Below are positions 6,561 through 13,939 of a DNA stretch of 37,228 bases, in pieces. Every line of letters starts with the position of its first letter. Position 1 is the stretch's first letter. The stretch is taken from assembly GCA_003153555.1 (NCBI GenBank), contig PLZS01000184.1:1-37228 (forward strand), in the 5' to 3' direction. This stretch comes from Candidatus Melainabacteria bacterium (GTDB lineage: Bacteria; Cyanobacteriota; Vampirovibrionia; Obscuribacterales; Obscuribacteraceae). Position numbers and translations under genes: made by a program. The notes beneath the pieces were generated by a model, which made no database searches, was not told where the DNA came from, and worked only from the letters and a program-made list of their open reading frames with translations.

Positions 6561-7033
6561 GGGGTTTCCTTTGTTTTAGCCAAGCGAGCTACACGGCGCG
6601 AAAGCGTTCGTGTCGTGCAGGCGGGGCAGATTAGAAAAAATCGGTAACCAATTCATGCCTGATAGCACTGCTGTTGGTTCCGGGTTTGCTGAAGTTAACT
6701 AGGGGTTTGGGTTGGATGCCTGGGGGTTTGTGTGAAAGGGAATAGATGTCCCGAAACTAAAGGTTTGAGGGACTGTATCGCAATAGAAAAAAGATCTTCT
6801 TCAGGTTTTTTATTTATGCAGTAACAAAATTGAAGCAAAAGCGACAACGTGCCGGTTCATGGAATGGCACGGACTAAGCAGACTTCCAGCGATCGTAGCG
6901 CTAAGAACAGCTAATTGTAAAACGCCGACTAGGCTTGATTGCTGGTTCCACCAAGGTTTTCAGGAGTTTCAGATGCGCTAGTTATCGATAGCCTATCGAT
7001 ATCGATCTCCAATCGCCGATTGCAAAAGACGAC
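6561..7033. other. Intergenic region with a clustered ATCGAT palindrome
   Basis: No gene seen. At 6983-7001 there is a perfect inverted repeat TATCGATAG-C-CTATCGATA, immediately followed by another ATCGAT. It lies just beyond the stop of the TPR-like gene and could be a regulator site or a methylation-type repeat cluster. The remainder must hold the ZIP promoter, but no box is convincing. Confidence 0.4.
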
Positions 7034-7555
7034 TTAGAGATTTCGCACAGGTGTCGGGCAAGCGGTGCGCAAGCTTTCGTTCGGTCGCAGCATGCACGTC
7101 ACCAGCTTCGAGTTCTTGCCCGGTAGCGCCGCGATGAACTGGATTGGCGTGATGCATAGCGCTGAGGACGAGGTCAGAAACAGAAAATATTCACGGAATC
7201 CCGGGGACGTATTTGCATGTGAGTAACACAGGCACCATCCGGCCGCAAGGACGTTGACGTTGTCCAGAAGGTGATTTTCTTGAGCTTGCTTTAATACGCC
7301 ATCCGCTTCTGCAATTTTGTCTTGCATCGTAAGACTTACTGCAAGACCCCCATAGCAATCACCCGTTTTGTCTAATTTCAGTAGATTACGATACATTGAC
7401 TCCGCTTCACGGTATGCGCCTGTTATGACAAGCTCATCAGCAGTGCCAATGCTCTCTGACTGTGCGCTTGTCGAGGTTGAACTCATAAGTTGAGTCAAGA
7501 TAAGAACGCATGCGATTAACAAGCCACTTTTGACTGCCAAACCTTGCCAAATCAT
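7034..7555 (-). CDS. Secreted TPR-like protein, possibly frameshifted at its end
   Basis: From the ATG at 7555 (preferred over an upstream TTG) the protein is 173 aa and begins with a clear signal peptide: Lys, then GLLIACVLILTQL and a Ser/Thr-rich end with SAQ as a likely cleavage site. Residues about 40-100 read as one to two tetratricopeptide-like helical pairs (ELVITGAYREAESMYRNLLK; GLAVSLTMQDKIAEADGVLK), where A-x-x-x-Y-x-x-L and a conserved Gly/Ala are typical. After about residue 130 the sequence loses that character and becomes Ser/Thr/Pro/Arg-mixed. A different frame over the same bases stays open past the stop and gives an acidic, helical-looking sequence ending near 6990, so a late frameshift is possible. 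Confidence 0.55.
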   Translation of the reverse strand: MIWQGLAVKSGLLIACVLILTQLMSSTSTSAQSESIGTADELVITGAYREAESMYRNLLKLDKTGDCYGGLAVSLTMQDKIAEADGVLKQAQENHLLDNVNVLAAGWCLCYSHANTSPGFREYFLFLTSSSALCITPIQFIAALPGKNSKLVTCMLRPNESLRTACPTPVRNL

Positions 7556-7664
7556 CCTCTCTTTCCGCCACAGCTTTAGCTGCAAATCTGCTCAAGTGGT
7601 TGTGTCGTACCAGCGTTTATCACCTTGTTTGTTGCCACAAATGATGATGACAGTCCCGAGCTAT

Positions 7665-8422
7665 CTACTTCTTTTTGGCTGCGTCGATGTCGATCGTCTC
7701 GCCACCATGCAACCGCTGTTGGTGCGTTGATTTAAGATTCACGTGCGCCGGCGGGTCATCAACAACTCGTTTGAATCCAGAAACCAGAGGTTGCTCGCCA
7801 CCATCCTTTGTCGTCAAAACAGTGTCTTTCCAGGAACTTCCGATGATACGAGAATGACTTTTGTGCACATGCTTGCCTTCCGTTCCGTTTTGATCGATCG
7901 CATCCACGCGCTTAAAGAATGCATCCGTTCCCTCTGCAAAACCTTTAGCGTCTAACATAGTAGTGAACTTGCGTTTTGGATGATCTCCAAGATCGGAAAT
8001 AGTCAGTTGTAATTTGTTCGGCGCCACTACATGCAGTGACATTGCGACAGTTTCGCCCGGATGCCAATAATACCTTTGCTCAGAAGGACCGCTGTGCCAA
8101 CTGTCATTTCTCCAGAAAGGTCGCCAAGCTTTATGTTCCGCGTGTCTTGCGCCACGCCTTTATGGATCCGTTTAGGGTCCAGATGCGGCGCACCAAGAGT
8201 AACGACACCTTCAATCCCCGTCCAACTACCACAAGGGGAATAGACTTTGTGATAATAGGAACCTGGATGTGCTTCCATCTTCGGGTATTGCAGCTGATCT
8301 TTGTGTTGTGCACCGCCCTGTGACGCGGGTACATTTTTCTTAGCGACAGACAATAAATTAAGACACTCAGGTGCCTCAGATTTGTTCGAATTATCTAACT
8401 GTTTTTCGCTTTGATCTAACAT
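7665..8422 (-). pseudogene. Frameshifted gene for a secreted-type hypothetical protein
   Basis: Two overlapping minus-strand reading frames look like one gene broken by a single shift. The first (8422-8027) includes SYYHKVYSPCGSWTGIEGVV and TLGAPHLDPKRIHKGVAQDT. The second (8042-7665) includes APNKLQLTISDLG, KGFAEGTDAFFKRVDAIDQN and ends with HGGETIDIDAAKKK. The second frame is open upstream of its ATG and reads YYWHPGETVAMSLHV, which joins naturally to the first. I recall similar order (tryptophan-glycine strand, 'PG..V.MSL', 'FKRV..IDQ', closing 'GGE.I.I') in uncharacterised secreted proteins of Actinobacteria and others. The break lies near 8045-8110. It could be a true pseudogene, programmed frameshifting, or a sequencing error. 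Function unknown. Confidence 0.6.
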
Positions 8423-8583
8423 GCCACACCTGTGAACCAATCATACGCTAGCGAAAACTCGTATCAAATGGTGGTTCCACGATTTGGCAAGTGCAGACGA
8501 CGCAAATTTGCATACGGAAATAACGGTTAGCATGTTCGCCTACAAGGTATAGCGGATGTTGGAGCCGCAATTGCAGGAATAAT

Positions 8584-9258
8584 ATGGCAAAAATTTTGAT
8601 GATCGAAGACGATGTGGAATTGGCTAACAAGGTCAGAGATTGGCTTGTCTTCGAGAAATTCACAGTCGATTTGGCATATAACGGAGCCGATGCAAATCAC
8701 TTCTTAGCGGCCTATCAATACGATGTTGTGATTCTGGACTGGCAACTACCGGACACATCGGGACTTGAGATTTGTCAGGCTTTCAGGTCCAAAGGTGGGA
8801 TTACGCCAATTCTTTTCCTGACTGGCAAAGATTCGATTGAAAACAAAGAGTTAGGGCTGGATTCAGGCGCAGATGATTATGTAACTAAACCCTTTCATGT
8901 GAAAGAGTTGTCGGCTCGCTTGAGAGCGTTAATCAGGCGCACTCCAGGACTTCAACCACAAACTATCTCTTGCGCTAACCTTTCCCTGGAAACGGGCACA
9001 TTCAAAGTCAAAAATGAAGGCAAAGAAGTGCAATTATTGCCTAAGGAATATGCCCTGCTGGACTACCTGATGCGCAGACCGAACCAGGTTTTCAGCTCCA
9101 AAGCCTTGCTAAATGCAGTTTGGGATTCGGACTCAGAGGCATCGGATGACACGATCCGCACTTACATAAAAACACTGCGCAAAAAAGTGACCGCCAGCAG
9201 CGGTGAATGTCCCATTAAAACAATTCACGGACTTGGTTACAAAATTGAAGACACTTGA
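8584..9258 (+). CDS. OmpR/PhoB-type response regulator
   Basis: 224-aa transcription factor. The receiver domain (1-118) has E8/D9/D10 for Mg2+, phospho-acceptor D52 (VVILDWQLPD), T80 and K102 (YVTKPF). The C-terminal winged helix (about 125-222) carries LLPKEYALLDYLMRRPNQVF, DDTIRTYIKTLRKKV and the wing hairpin TIHGLGYKI. A GGAA-type ribosome site precedes ATG. The gene is convergent with the histidine kinase at 9237-11099, and their 3' ends overlap by 22 bp. A functional pair is plausible but unusual, because partner genes normally run in the same direction. Target genes unknown. Confidence 0.93.
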   Translation: MAKILMIEDDVELANKVRDWLVFEKFTVDLAYNGADANHFLAAYQYDVVILDWQLPDTSGLEICQAFRSKGGITPILFLTGKDSIENKELGLDSGADDYVTKPFHVKELSARLRALIRRTPGLQPQTISCANLSLETGTFKVKNEGKEVQLLPKEYALLDYLMRRPNQVFSSKALLNAVWDSDSEASDDTIRTYIKTLRKKVTASSGECPIKTIHGLGYKIEDT

Positions 9259-11099
9259 TCGGTTGTCGTAGCCTCACCAGCTGTAGTGGCAGACAGAAGC
9301 GCCAGGGTAAACCAGAACGTCGTGCCTTCACCTTCGCTGCTCCGCACTCCGATCTTGCCGCCATGCGCCTCGACGATGGATTTGCAAATTGCCAGACCCA
9401 GACCGGAGCCTTTGTGCTCGGTCGCATCGATGTCTTTCACCTGCTTGAATCTTTCAAAAACAGAATCAAGCTGAGCGGCTGGTATGCCTCGCCCTTCGTC
9501 GCTGACTTGAACTTCTATAAAGGCATCATTTTGCGGAATAGCCACCACTCTAATTGTGCTATCGCGAGACGAGAATTTAAGCGCATTGGAAAGCAGATTA
9601 ATAAGCACCTGCGTAACTCGGTCACCATCGGCATTGACTTCGACATCGAGTTGAGAACATTCAAGCTTAATGCCTTTGTTAGTCGCCAAACTGCGAACCG
9701 CCTGAATAGCGTTATCCAGCAAGGGTGCCAACTCAGTCGGGCTCAAGTGAACCTGCAACTTTGCAGAATCCATACGCTCAACATCGATAAGACTGTTGAT
9801 CAAGCTAATGATGTAAGAAATATTTCGCTCGGCGTCCAGAACATTTCTTCTTGCCGAGTCAGGAAGGTCACCTGATGCACCAACTGAAAGCAGCGACAAT
9901 GAGGCTTGTATCGACATTAAGGGAGTGCGCAAATCATGACTCATCATCGAAACAAATTCTTGCTTGAGACGCTCAACTTCCCTTCGCGCACTGATGTCCG
10001 AAACCACACAATAGTAAGCCTTTTCGGCATCTGACCAATGCACAGACCAACGCACATCGACGACACGATCCTTTCGTTGAATGCGATTTTCGAAGAAGGG
10101 AGTGTCAGTTTCAGAGCGCACCCTTGCAAACTCGGCAGTGGTGCGAGCAAGATCTTCTGGAACAATCAATGAAGCGAGTTTCCGCCCAATCAGCTCATCA
10201 GGCTCGTGACCAAACACTTCGACAGACGCCGGACTGGCCGCTTTGAAAAATAGTTTCTCATCAATCGAACAGATCACATCGACAGCGTTCTCAACGATAG
10301 CGCGTTCCTTGAGCATTGCATCTTGAAGTGCATCCGCCATAGTATGAAAGACATCGTCCAACGCTGCGAGTTCATCCCGTCCACCAAGGCGTTTGGACAA
10401 AGTAGCGCCTCTAGCTAAGCGATTAGAATTATCCATCAATACTTTCAAACGCTTCGTAGTTCCAGCATTGAAGAACATAGCCAGAGCAATCGCGATCAGC
10501 ACATTGGCCCCCACTCCAATCAACAACAATGGCAGTTCTAAACCGCGAAAGCGCCTCGTCGAAAGCGTTTGACTTTGGTCTCTCTCGAGCCGTCCAAGCC
10601 TGTGAATTAGTGACGTCAAGTCGCGAGAGACTTTAAAAACTCGGATTCTAAACGGTACAAATTCACCCTTTGCCTCATCCTTATCCTTGAACGTCTCTCC
10701 TTTCACCATCGCATCAATGACAAAATTACCAAGTTCTTCGCCATTTTTTTGGCCAACCTCAGCTTTTTGAACAAGCTCAAATTCCTGCGGCTTATCTGCG
10801 GTTAAAGTCAACAAATCTTGAATGTTGTCTTTGATATCATCCATCTTGTGTCGATACTTCTTTAACGCTGCCGGATCTGGATCATTGTTGTACGCATATA
10901 ACGACAAAAATGCCTCTTCGGATAGACTCGCAATTTGATCGGCAGTGGCGATGATTTCTTTCGACATTAGCTCTCGATGAGCTTCTTGCTCAGCATTGAA
11001 AAGCAGCCAAGCCAAAACAGCAACGAAAATAACTTCAAAAAGAAGCGGTACGGCAATAAGAATAAGCGCTTTGTGAGAAAGCTTGAGATTCAGTTGCAT
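9237..11099 (-). CDS. Membrane histidine kinase with HAMP and PAS domains
   Basis: 620 aa. TM1 at about 9-33 (ALILIAVPLLFEVIFVAVLA), an extracytoplasmic helical sensor region at about 35-185 resembling CHASE3/4HB sensors, TM2 at about 188-210, HAMP at about 212-265, PAS at about 268-375 (IVENAVDVICSIDEK ... VVSDISARRE), the HisKA H-box MMSHDLRTPL with phospho-accepting H388, and an HATPase domain with N-box NLLSNALKF, G1 DEGRGIP and G2 GSGLGLAI. All catalytic motifs are intact. The N-terminus (L-x-H-K-x-L-I-L-I-x-x-P-L-x-F-E) closely matches the kinase at 35200-36648, so they share a sensor family. Its stop lies inside the end of the convergent response regulator. Confidence 0.93.
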   Translation of the reverse strand: MQLNLKLSHKALILIAVPLLFEVIFVAVLAWLLFNAEQEAHRELMSKEIIATADQIASLSEEAFLSLYAYNNDPDPAALKKYRHKMDDIKDNIQDLLTLTADKPQEFELVQKAEVGQKNGEELGNFVIDAMVKGETFKDKDEAKGEFVPFRIRVFKVSRDLTSLIHRLGRLERDQSQTLSTRRFRGLELPLLLIGVGANVLIAIALAMFFNAGTTKRLKVLMDNSNRLARGATLSKRLGGRDELAALDDVFHTMADALQDAMLKERAIVENAVDVICSIDEKLFFKAASPASVEVFGHEPDELIGRKLASLIVPEDLARTTAEFARVRSETDTPFFENRIQRKDRVVDVRWSVHWSDAEKAYYCVVSDISARREVERLKQEFVSMMSHDLRTPLMSIQASLSLLSVGASGDLPDSARRNVLDAERNISYIISLINSLIDVERMDSAKLQVHLSPTELAPLLDNAIQAVRSLATNKGIKLECSQLDVEVNADGDRVTQVLINLLSNALKFSSRDSTIRVVAIPQNDAFIEVQVSDEGRGIPAAQLDSVFERFKQVKDIDATEHKGSGLGLAICKSIVEAHGGKIGVRSSEGEGTTFWFTLALLSATTAGEATTTDQVSSIL

Positions 11100-11148
11100 A
11101 GCAGGTCACGAGTAAGCCATACCTGAGTGTAGCAACATCTGACGAAAG

Positions 11149-12348
11149 TTAGGCAACTTGAGTAGCGCCACCCGTCTTGCCGGTCTTGGCTAATTTGGCG
11201 GCCATGGCGGCAGAATCACTGGCAATGTCGCCAGTTCCATCTCCTGATCCCGGCACGAATACTACTTTGAATTGTTCGCTCTTATCAACGCCGCTTCGGC
11301 CGTTGACGTTGAAACCAAGAGAATTCAGGGCATGCACAGAAGCCTCTCCCAACTTGCCTTCTGGTCCGGAATCGCCAAATACAACGGGCACCGCCTTGCC
11401 AGTCTTCTCCTGAACGAGCCAGCCAAGATCGCCTTTGTGAATACCGTACGCTTTGGCTACGCTCGGTGGAAGCACAAAGAAATTATCGCGGTCTGTATCT
11501 AAAGATTGACCATTGGATAGTCTCAAACTTGTTTGGGATTGACGTGTTGCGTCTTCAGGATGCCGATGAGCGCCCGATCCATCGGTGTCGACCTGACAGC
11601 CATTGAATTTAATTGCTACCGAACCGTCAGTATTTCTGACACCTTGCCAAACATGGTGATCGTAACTTCCCGAGGGATTGTAGGCTGAGCTACCGCCTGG
11701 CTGATTGTAATGTCCGACACCGCCTGCATCATTGCCGGGATAGCTTAAGCCGCTAGGTCTGGAGCGAGGCACTCGTTCACCGCCGCCGCCACCACCACCG
11801 CCACCGCCGCCGCCACCGTGGGCGCCGCCATCACGCCCGCCACCGCGTGCGCCACCAGCTGCCTGACGAGAGCCTCCACCATCGGAGCGTGGAGCCACGC
11901 CGCCCCCTGTTGGGCGAGGCACTAATACCCAGTTGCCATTTTCATCTAGGACCACTTCAAACTGCGTCTCAGGACCATCACTTACTTTGATCGTCTTTTT
12001 GCCGTCTTTGCTTTCTTCTTCCAATTTATAAGTATGCTCAGCACCATCTTTGTCTTTGAACTTAAACTCCTTAATGCCGCTTTCATACAGCTCGGCCGCT
12101 GCCTTGGCGCGCTCTTGTTCGCCGGATTCATTATTTATGAGTGTCGCTTTGTCCTTCTCAATATCAGTAATGGTCAAGTCTTTATGGTCTTTTGTCCCAG
12201 CTCGGTGAGTGGACTGATCGCGCCAATCTTTAGGCGTCAGCTGATGGATCAGCGGCGGTGTGTCGCTGGACGCGTGAGGCGTTTCTCTCGAGGCATCAGA
12301 CCCGATTCTTGCTGCATGGAAGGTGGAGAGGGAGGAGGACCTAGTCAT
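11149..12348 (-). CDS. GH75 chitosanase-like protein with poly-Gly linker
   Basis: 399 aa from the ATG at 12348, chosen because AAGGA lies 5 nt upstream (a TTG five codons earlier lacks this). Residues about 1-150 are charged and Lys/Glu-rich, with a folded-looking KEFKFKDKDGAEHTYKL...FEVVLDENGNWVLVP region. Residues about 150-195 are a low-complexity linker with a run of 13 Gly. The C-terminal domain (about 225-375) fits glycoside hydrolase family 75: GCQVDTDGSG, then DNFFVLPPSVAKAYGI, GDLGWLV, and FGDSGPEGKLGEAS, where D326 and E335 are the likely catalytic pair; I recall the same nine-residue spacing in fungal enzymes. The substrate would be chitosan or a related glucosamine polymer. No Sec signal peptide is seen, which is odd for a wall-active enzyme; another export route is possible. 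Confidence 0.75.
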   Translation of the reverse strand: MTRSSSLSTFHAARIGSDASRETPHASSDTPPLIHQLTPKDWRDQSTHRAGTKDHKDLTITDIEKDKATLINNESGEQERAKAAAELYESGIKEFKFKDKDGAEHTYKLEEESKDGKKTIKVSDGPETQFEVVLDENGNWVLVPRPTGGGVAPRSDGGGSRQAAGGARGGGRDGGAHGGGGGGGGGGGGGERVPRSRPSGLSYPGNDAGGVGHYNQPGGSSAYNPSGSYDHHVWQGVRNTDGSVAIKFNGCQVDTDGSGAHRHPEDATRQSQTSLRLSNGQSLDTDRDNFFVLPPSVAKAYGIHKGDLGWLVQEKTGKAVPVVFGDSGPEGKLGEASVHALNSLGFNVNGRSGVDKSEQFKVVFVPGSGDGTGDIASDSAAMAAKLAKTGKTGGATQVA

Positions 12349-12718
12349 CTGATTCCTTGCCAAAGTCTGGCTGCTCTGATTGAAATCTACTTCAAAGATC
12401 TTGCAAATTTCTTGCAGTGAACTGACTGCTCTTACACTTCACGCTAGTAACAGTTCAGTGATACAAAGCTAAAGCAGGGTATGTGAGATTCTTGTGAGAA
12501 CCGCAAACCTGGGAGCAAACCTAGGAAGCCGGCGCTCCCAGGTTGAAAGTGCGGTTCCAAAACGCAATTCCGAACCATTTATATGCGGAAATTCGGGGAA
12601 TTCTGGATTTTCCAAAACTGCTTAACCGGCACTCATAAATTTCTCACATTGGCAACCTTATTGTGAATGAACCAACCAAACCCAAGTCCACCTTCTTACC
12701 CAAAAGGAATTTACGAAC
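12349..12718. other. Divergent intergenic region
   Basis: 370 bp separating the GH75-like gene (-) from the EF-hand gene (+), so it must hold both promoters. Apart from the nested palindrome at 12499-12556 I see no clear -35/-10 pair or operator. Confidence 0.4.
12499..12556. repeat. Large nested palindrome
   Basis: Outer arms AACCGCA/TGCGGTT and inner arms CCTGGGAGC/GCTCCCAGG are perfect, with small spacers, giving a long hairpin. The right inner arm shares GCGCTCCCAG with the element at 5484-5510. It may be an extragenic repeat or a regulatory RNA structure. Confidence 0.5.
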
Positions 12719-13843
12719 ATGGCTAATCGCAATACCGATGAAGTAGTTACTAAACCAGCAGTGGAAGCAGCAACGCATTTAGAAAAAGCAGTTCGCACCA
12801 ACGATAAGCAAGGCTATGACAATGCGATGACTGAGGTCAACAAATATCGCGACACACACACACCAGATGAAAACAAAGCCTACACAGCTGCGGTAACGAA
12901 AAGACTGGAAGACGATAAGGTATTACCCTCGGTGTCACTGTATGAAGCGCAGAGTTCATTCAAAAAGATCGACACTAGTGGCAACGGAAAGCTAGAACGG
13001 GGCGAGCTCGATCAGTTCGTTAACCGTCGAGACGTAAACGATCTGCAAAGAAATCTAATCGGAAACGTACAGGAAAACTATGACAAGATTCGCGATATCA
13101 ACCAATGGGGCGAACGATGGTACGGCGGCAACTCCAATCATATTACCCAGAAGGACATTGATAAAGGCGTAAAAGAGTCACAGGCACAGATGAATCTGTA
13201 CGCCCCTGACAAAGCCGGAAAGAGTCTTGTTGAGAAGCTTGTCGACAAAGATGGCAATGTTCCTCACGGCACACTGGCCGAACTACGGGCGCTTGAGGAG
13301 AAACATCCAGGTCAATATCTCAGCCCTGAAGACAAGAAAACATTGGACGATTTGAGCGCAAAGAGAACCTGGGGATCCTACACTCCATTTAGAGATGATA
13401 TAAGCAAAGACAAATTGACTAAAATGGCTGTAGACGGTGGCAACACCCAAGCGTTGCTAGAACAGCAGCCACTTAAGTCTCGAGTAGAGACTCCAGTAGC
13501 ACCGCCAGAGAACGCTACACCACACCAGAAAGAATTGGCTAAAGAAGCCGCAAAAGAGCAATCTCAAGCTGAGGCCAAAACCAAAGAGCGCGATGAAAAA
13601 ATCGCCGACGCACTGAAGGTCAAAGCACATGAATCTTATGCACATTCTGCAGAGAGACTGCTAGCGCTTGCTGGAAACACTAATCCCACGGGCAAAGAGT
13701 TGAGAGACATATCTCACCAACTGTGGGTAGCAGACCACAAGAGAAAGAGAAATGAATTGCACGTCGGTCAATCACTCACCCTTGACGAGAATTTGAAGAA
13801 GAACCCAGCTCTTGCAAAGCTTTTCGCAGCCTCTGAATCGTAA
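12719..13843 (+). CDS. EF-hand-containing hypothetical protein
   Basis: 374 aa, highly charged, with no signal peptide or membrane segment. Residues 85-96 form a canonical EF-hand loop (DTSGNGKLERGE: Asp1, Ser3, Asn5, Leu8, Glu12) within FKKIDTSGNGKLERGELDQF, so Ca2+ binding is likely. A second degenerate loop (VDKDGNVPHG, about residue 176) lacks the position-12 acid. Residues about 265-305 are Ala/Glu/Lys-rich and probably a long helix. The C-terminus (HQLWVADHKRKR...LHVGQSLTL) resembles the end of a LysM-like module, but too little is present to call it. Start: AAAAGGA about 10 nt before ATG. Transcribed away from the GH75-like gene. Role unknown; it may be a Ca2+-dependent scaffold. Confidence 0.75.
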   Translation: MANRNTDEVVTKPAVEAATHLEKAVRTNDKQGYDNAMTEVNKYRDTHTPDENKAYTAAVTKRLEDDKVLPSVSLYEAQSSFKKIDTSGNGKLERGELDQFVNRRDVNDLQRNLIGNVQENYDKIRDINQWGERWYGGNSNHITQKDIDKGVKESQAQMNLYAPDKAGKSLVEKLVDKDGNVPHGTLAELRALEEKHPGQYLSPEDKKTLDDLSAKRTWGSYTPFRDDISKDKLTKMAVDGGNTQALLEQQPLKSRVETPVAPPENATPHQKELAKEAAKEQSQAEAKTKERDEKIADALKVKAHESYAHSAERLLALAGNTNPTGKELRDISHQLWVADHKRKRNELHVGQSLTLDENLKKNPALAKLFAASES

Positions 13844-13939
13844 TAATCGAAATACGAAAGTTGTACTGAACTTGTTGGTTGGGGTCGGGTCGCGTTGATG
13901 CCAGGGGTGGTATCAAAGGCGGCCCGACCGATCTTTAAG

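Noticed and set aside
8448..8663. 71-codon minus-strand ORF over the response regulator promoter
   Set aside because: Overlaps the start of a clear gene on the other strand and has no ribosome site.
13883..13929. GGTCGGG/CCCGACC pairing after the GGDEF gene as a terminator
   Set aside because: The loop is over 30 bases and neither strand has a T-tract.
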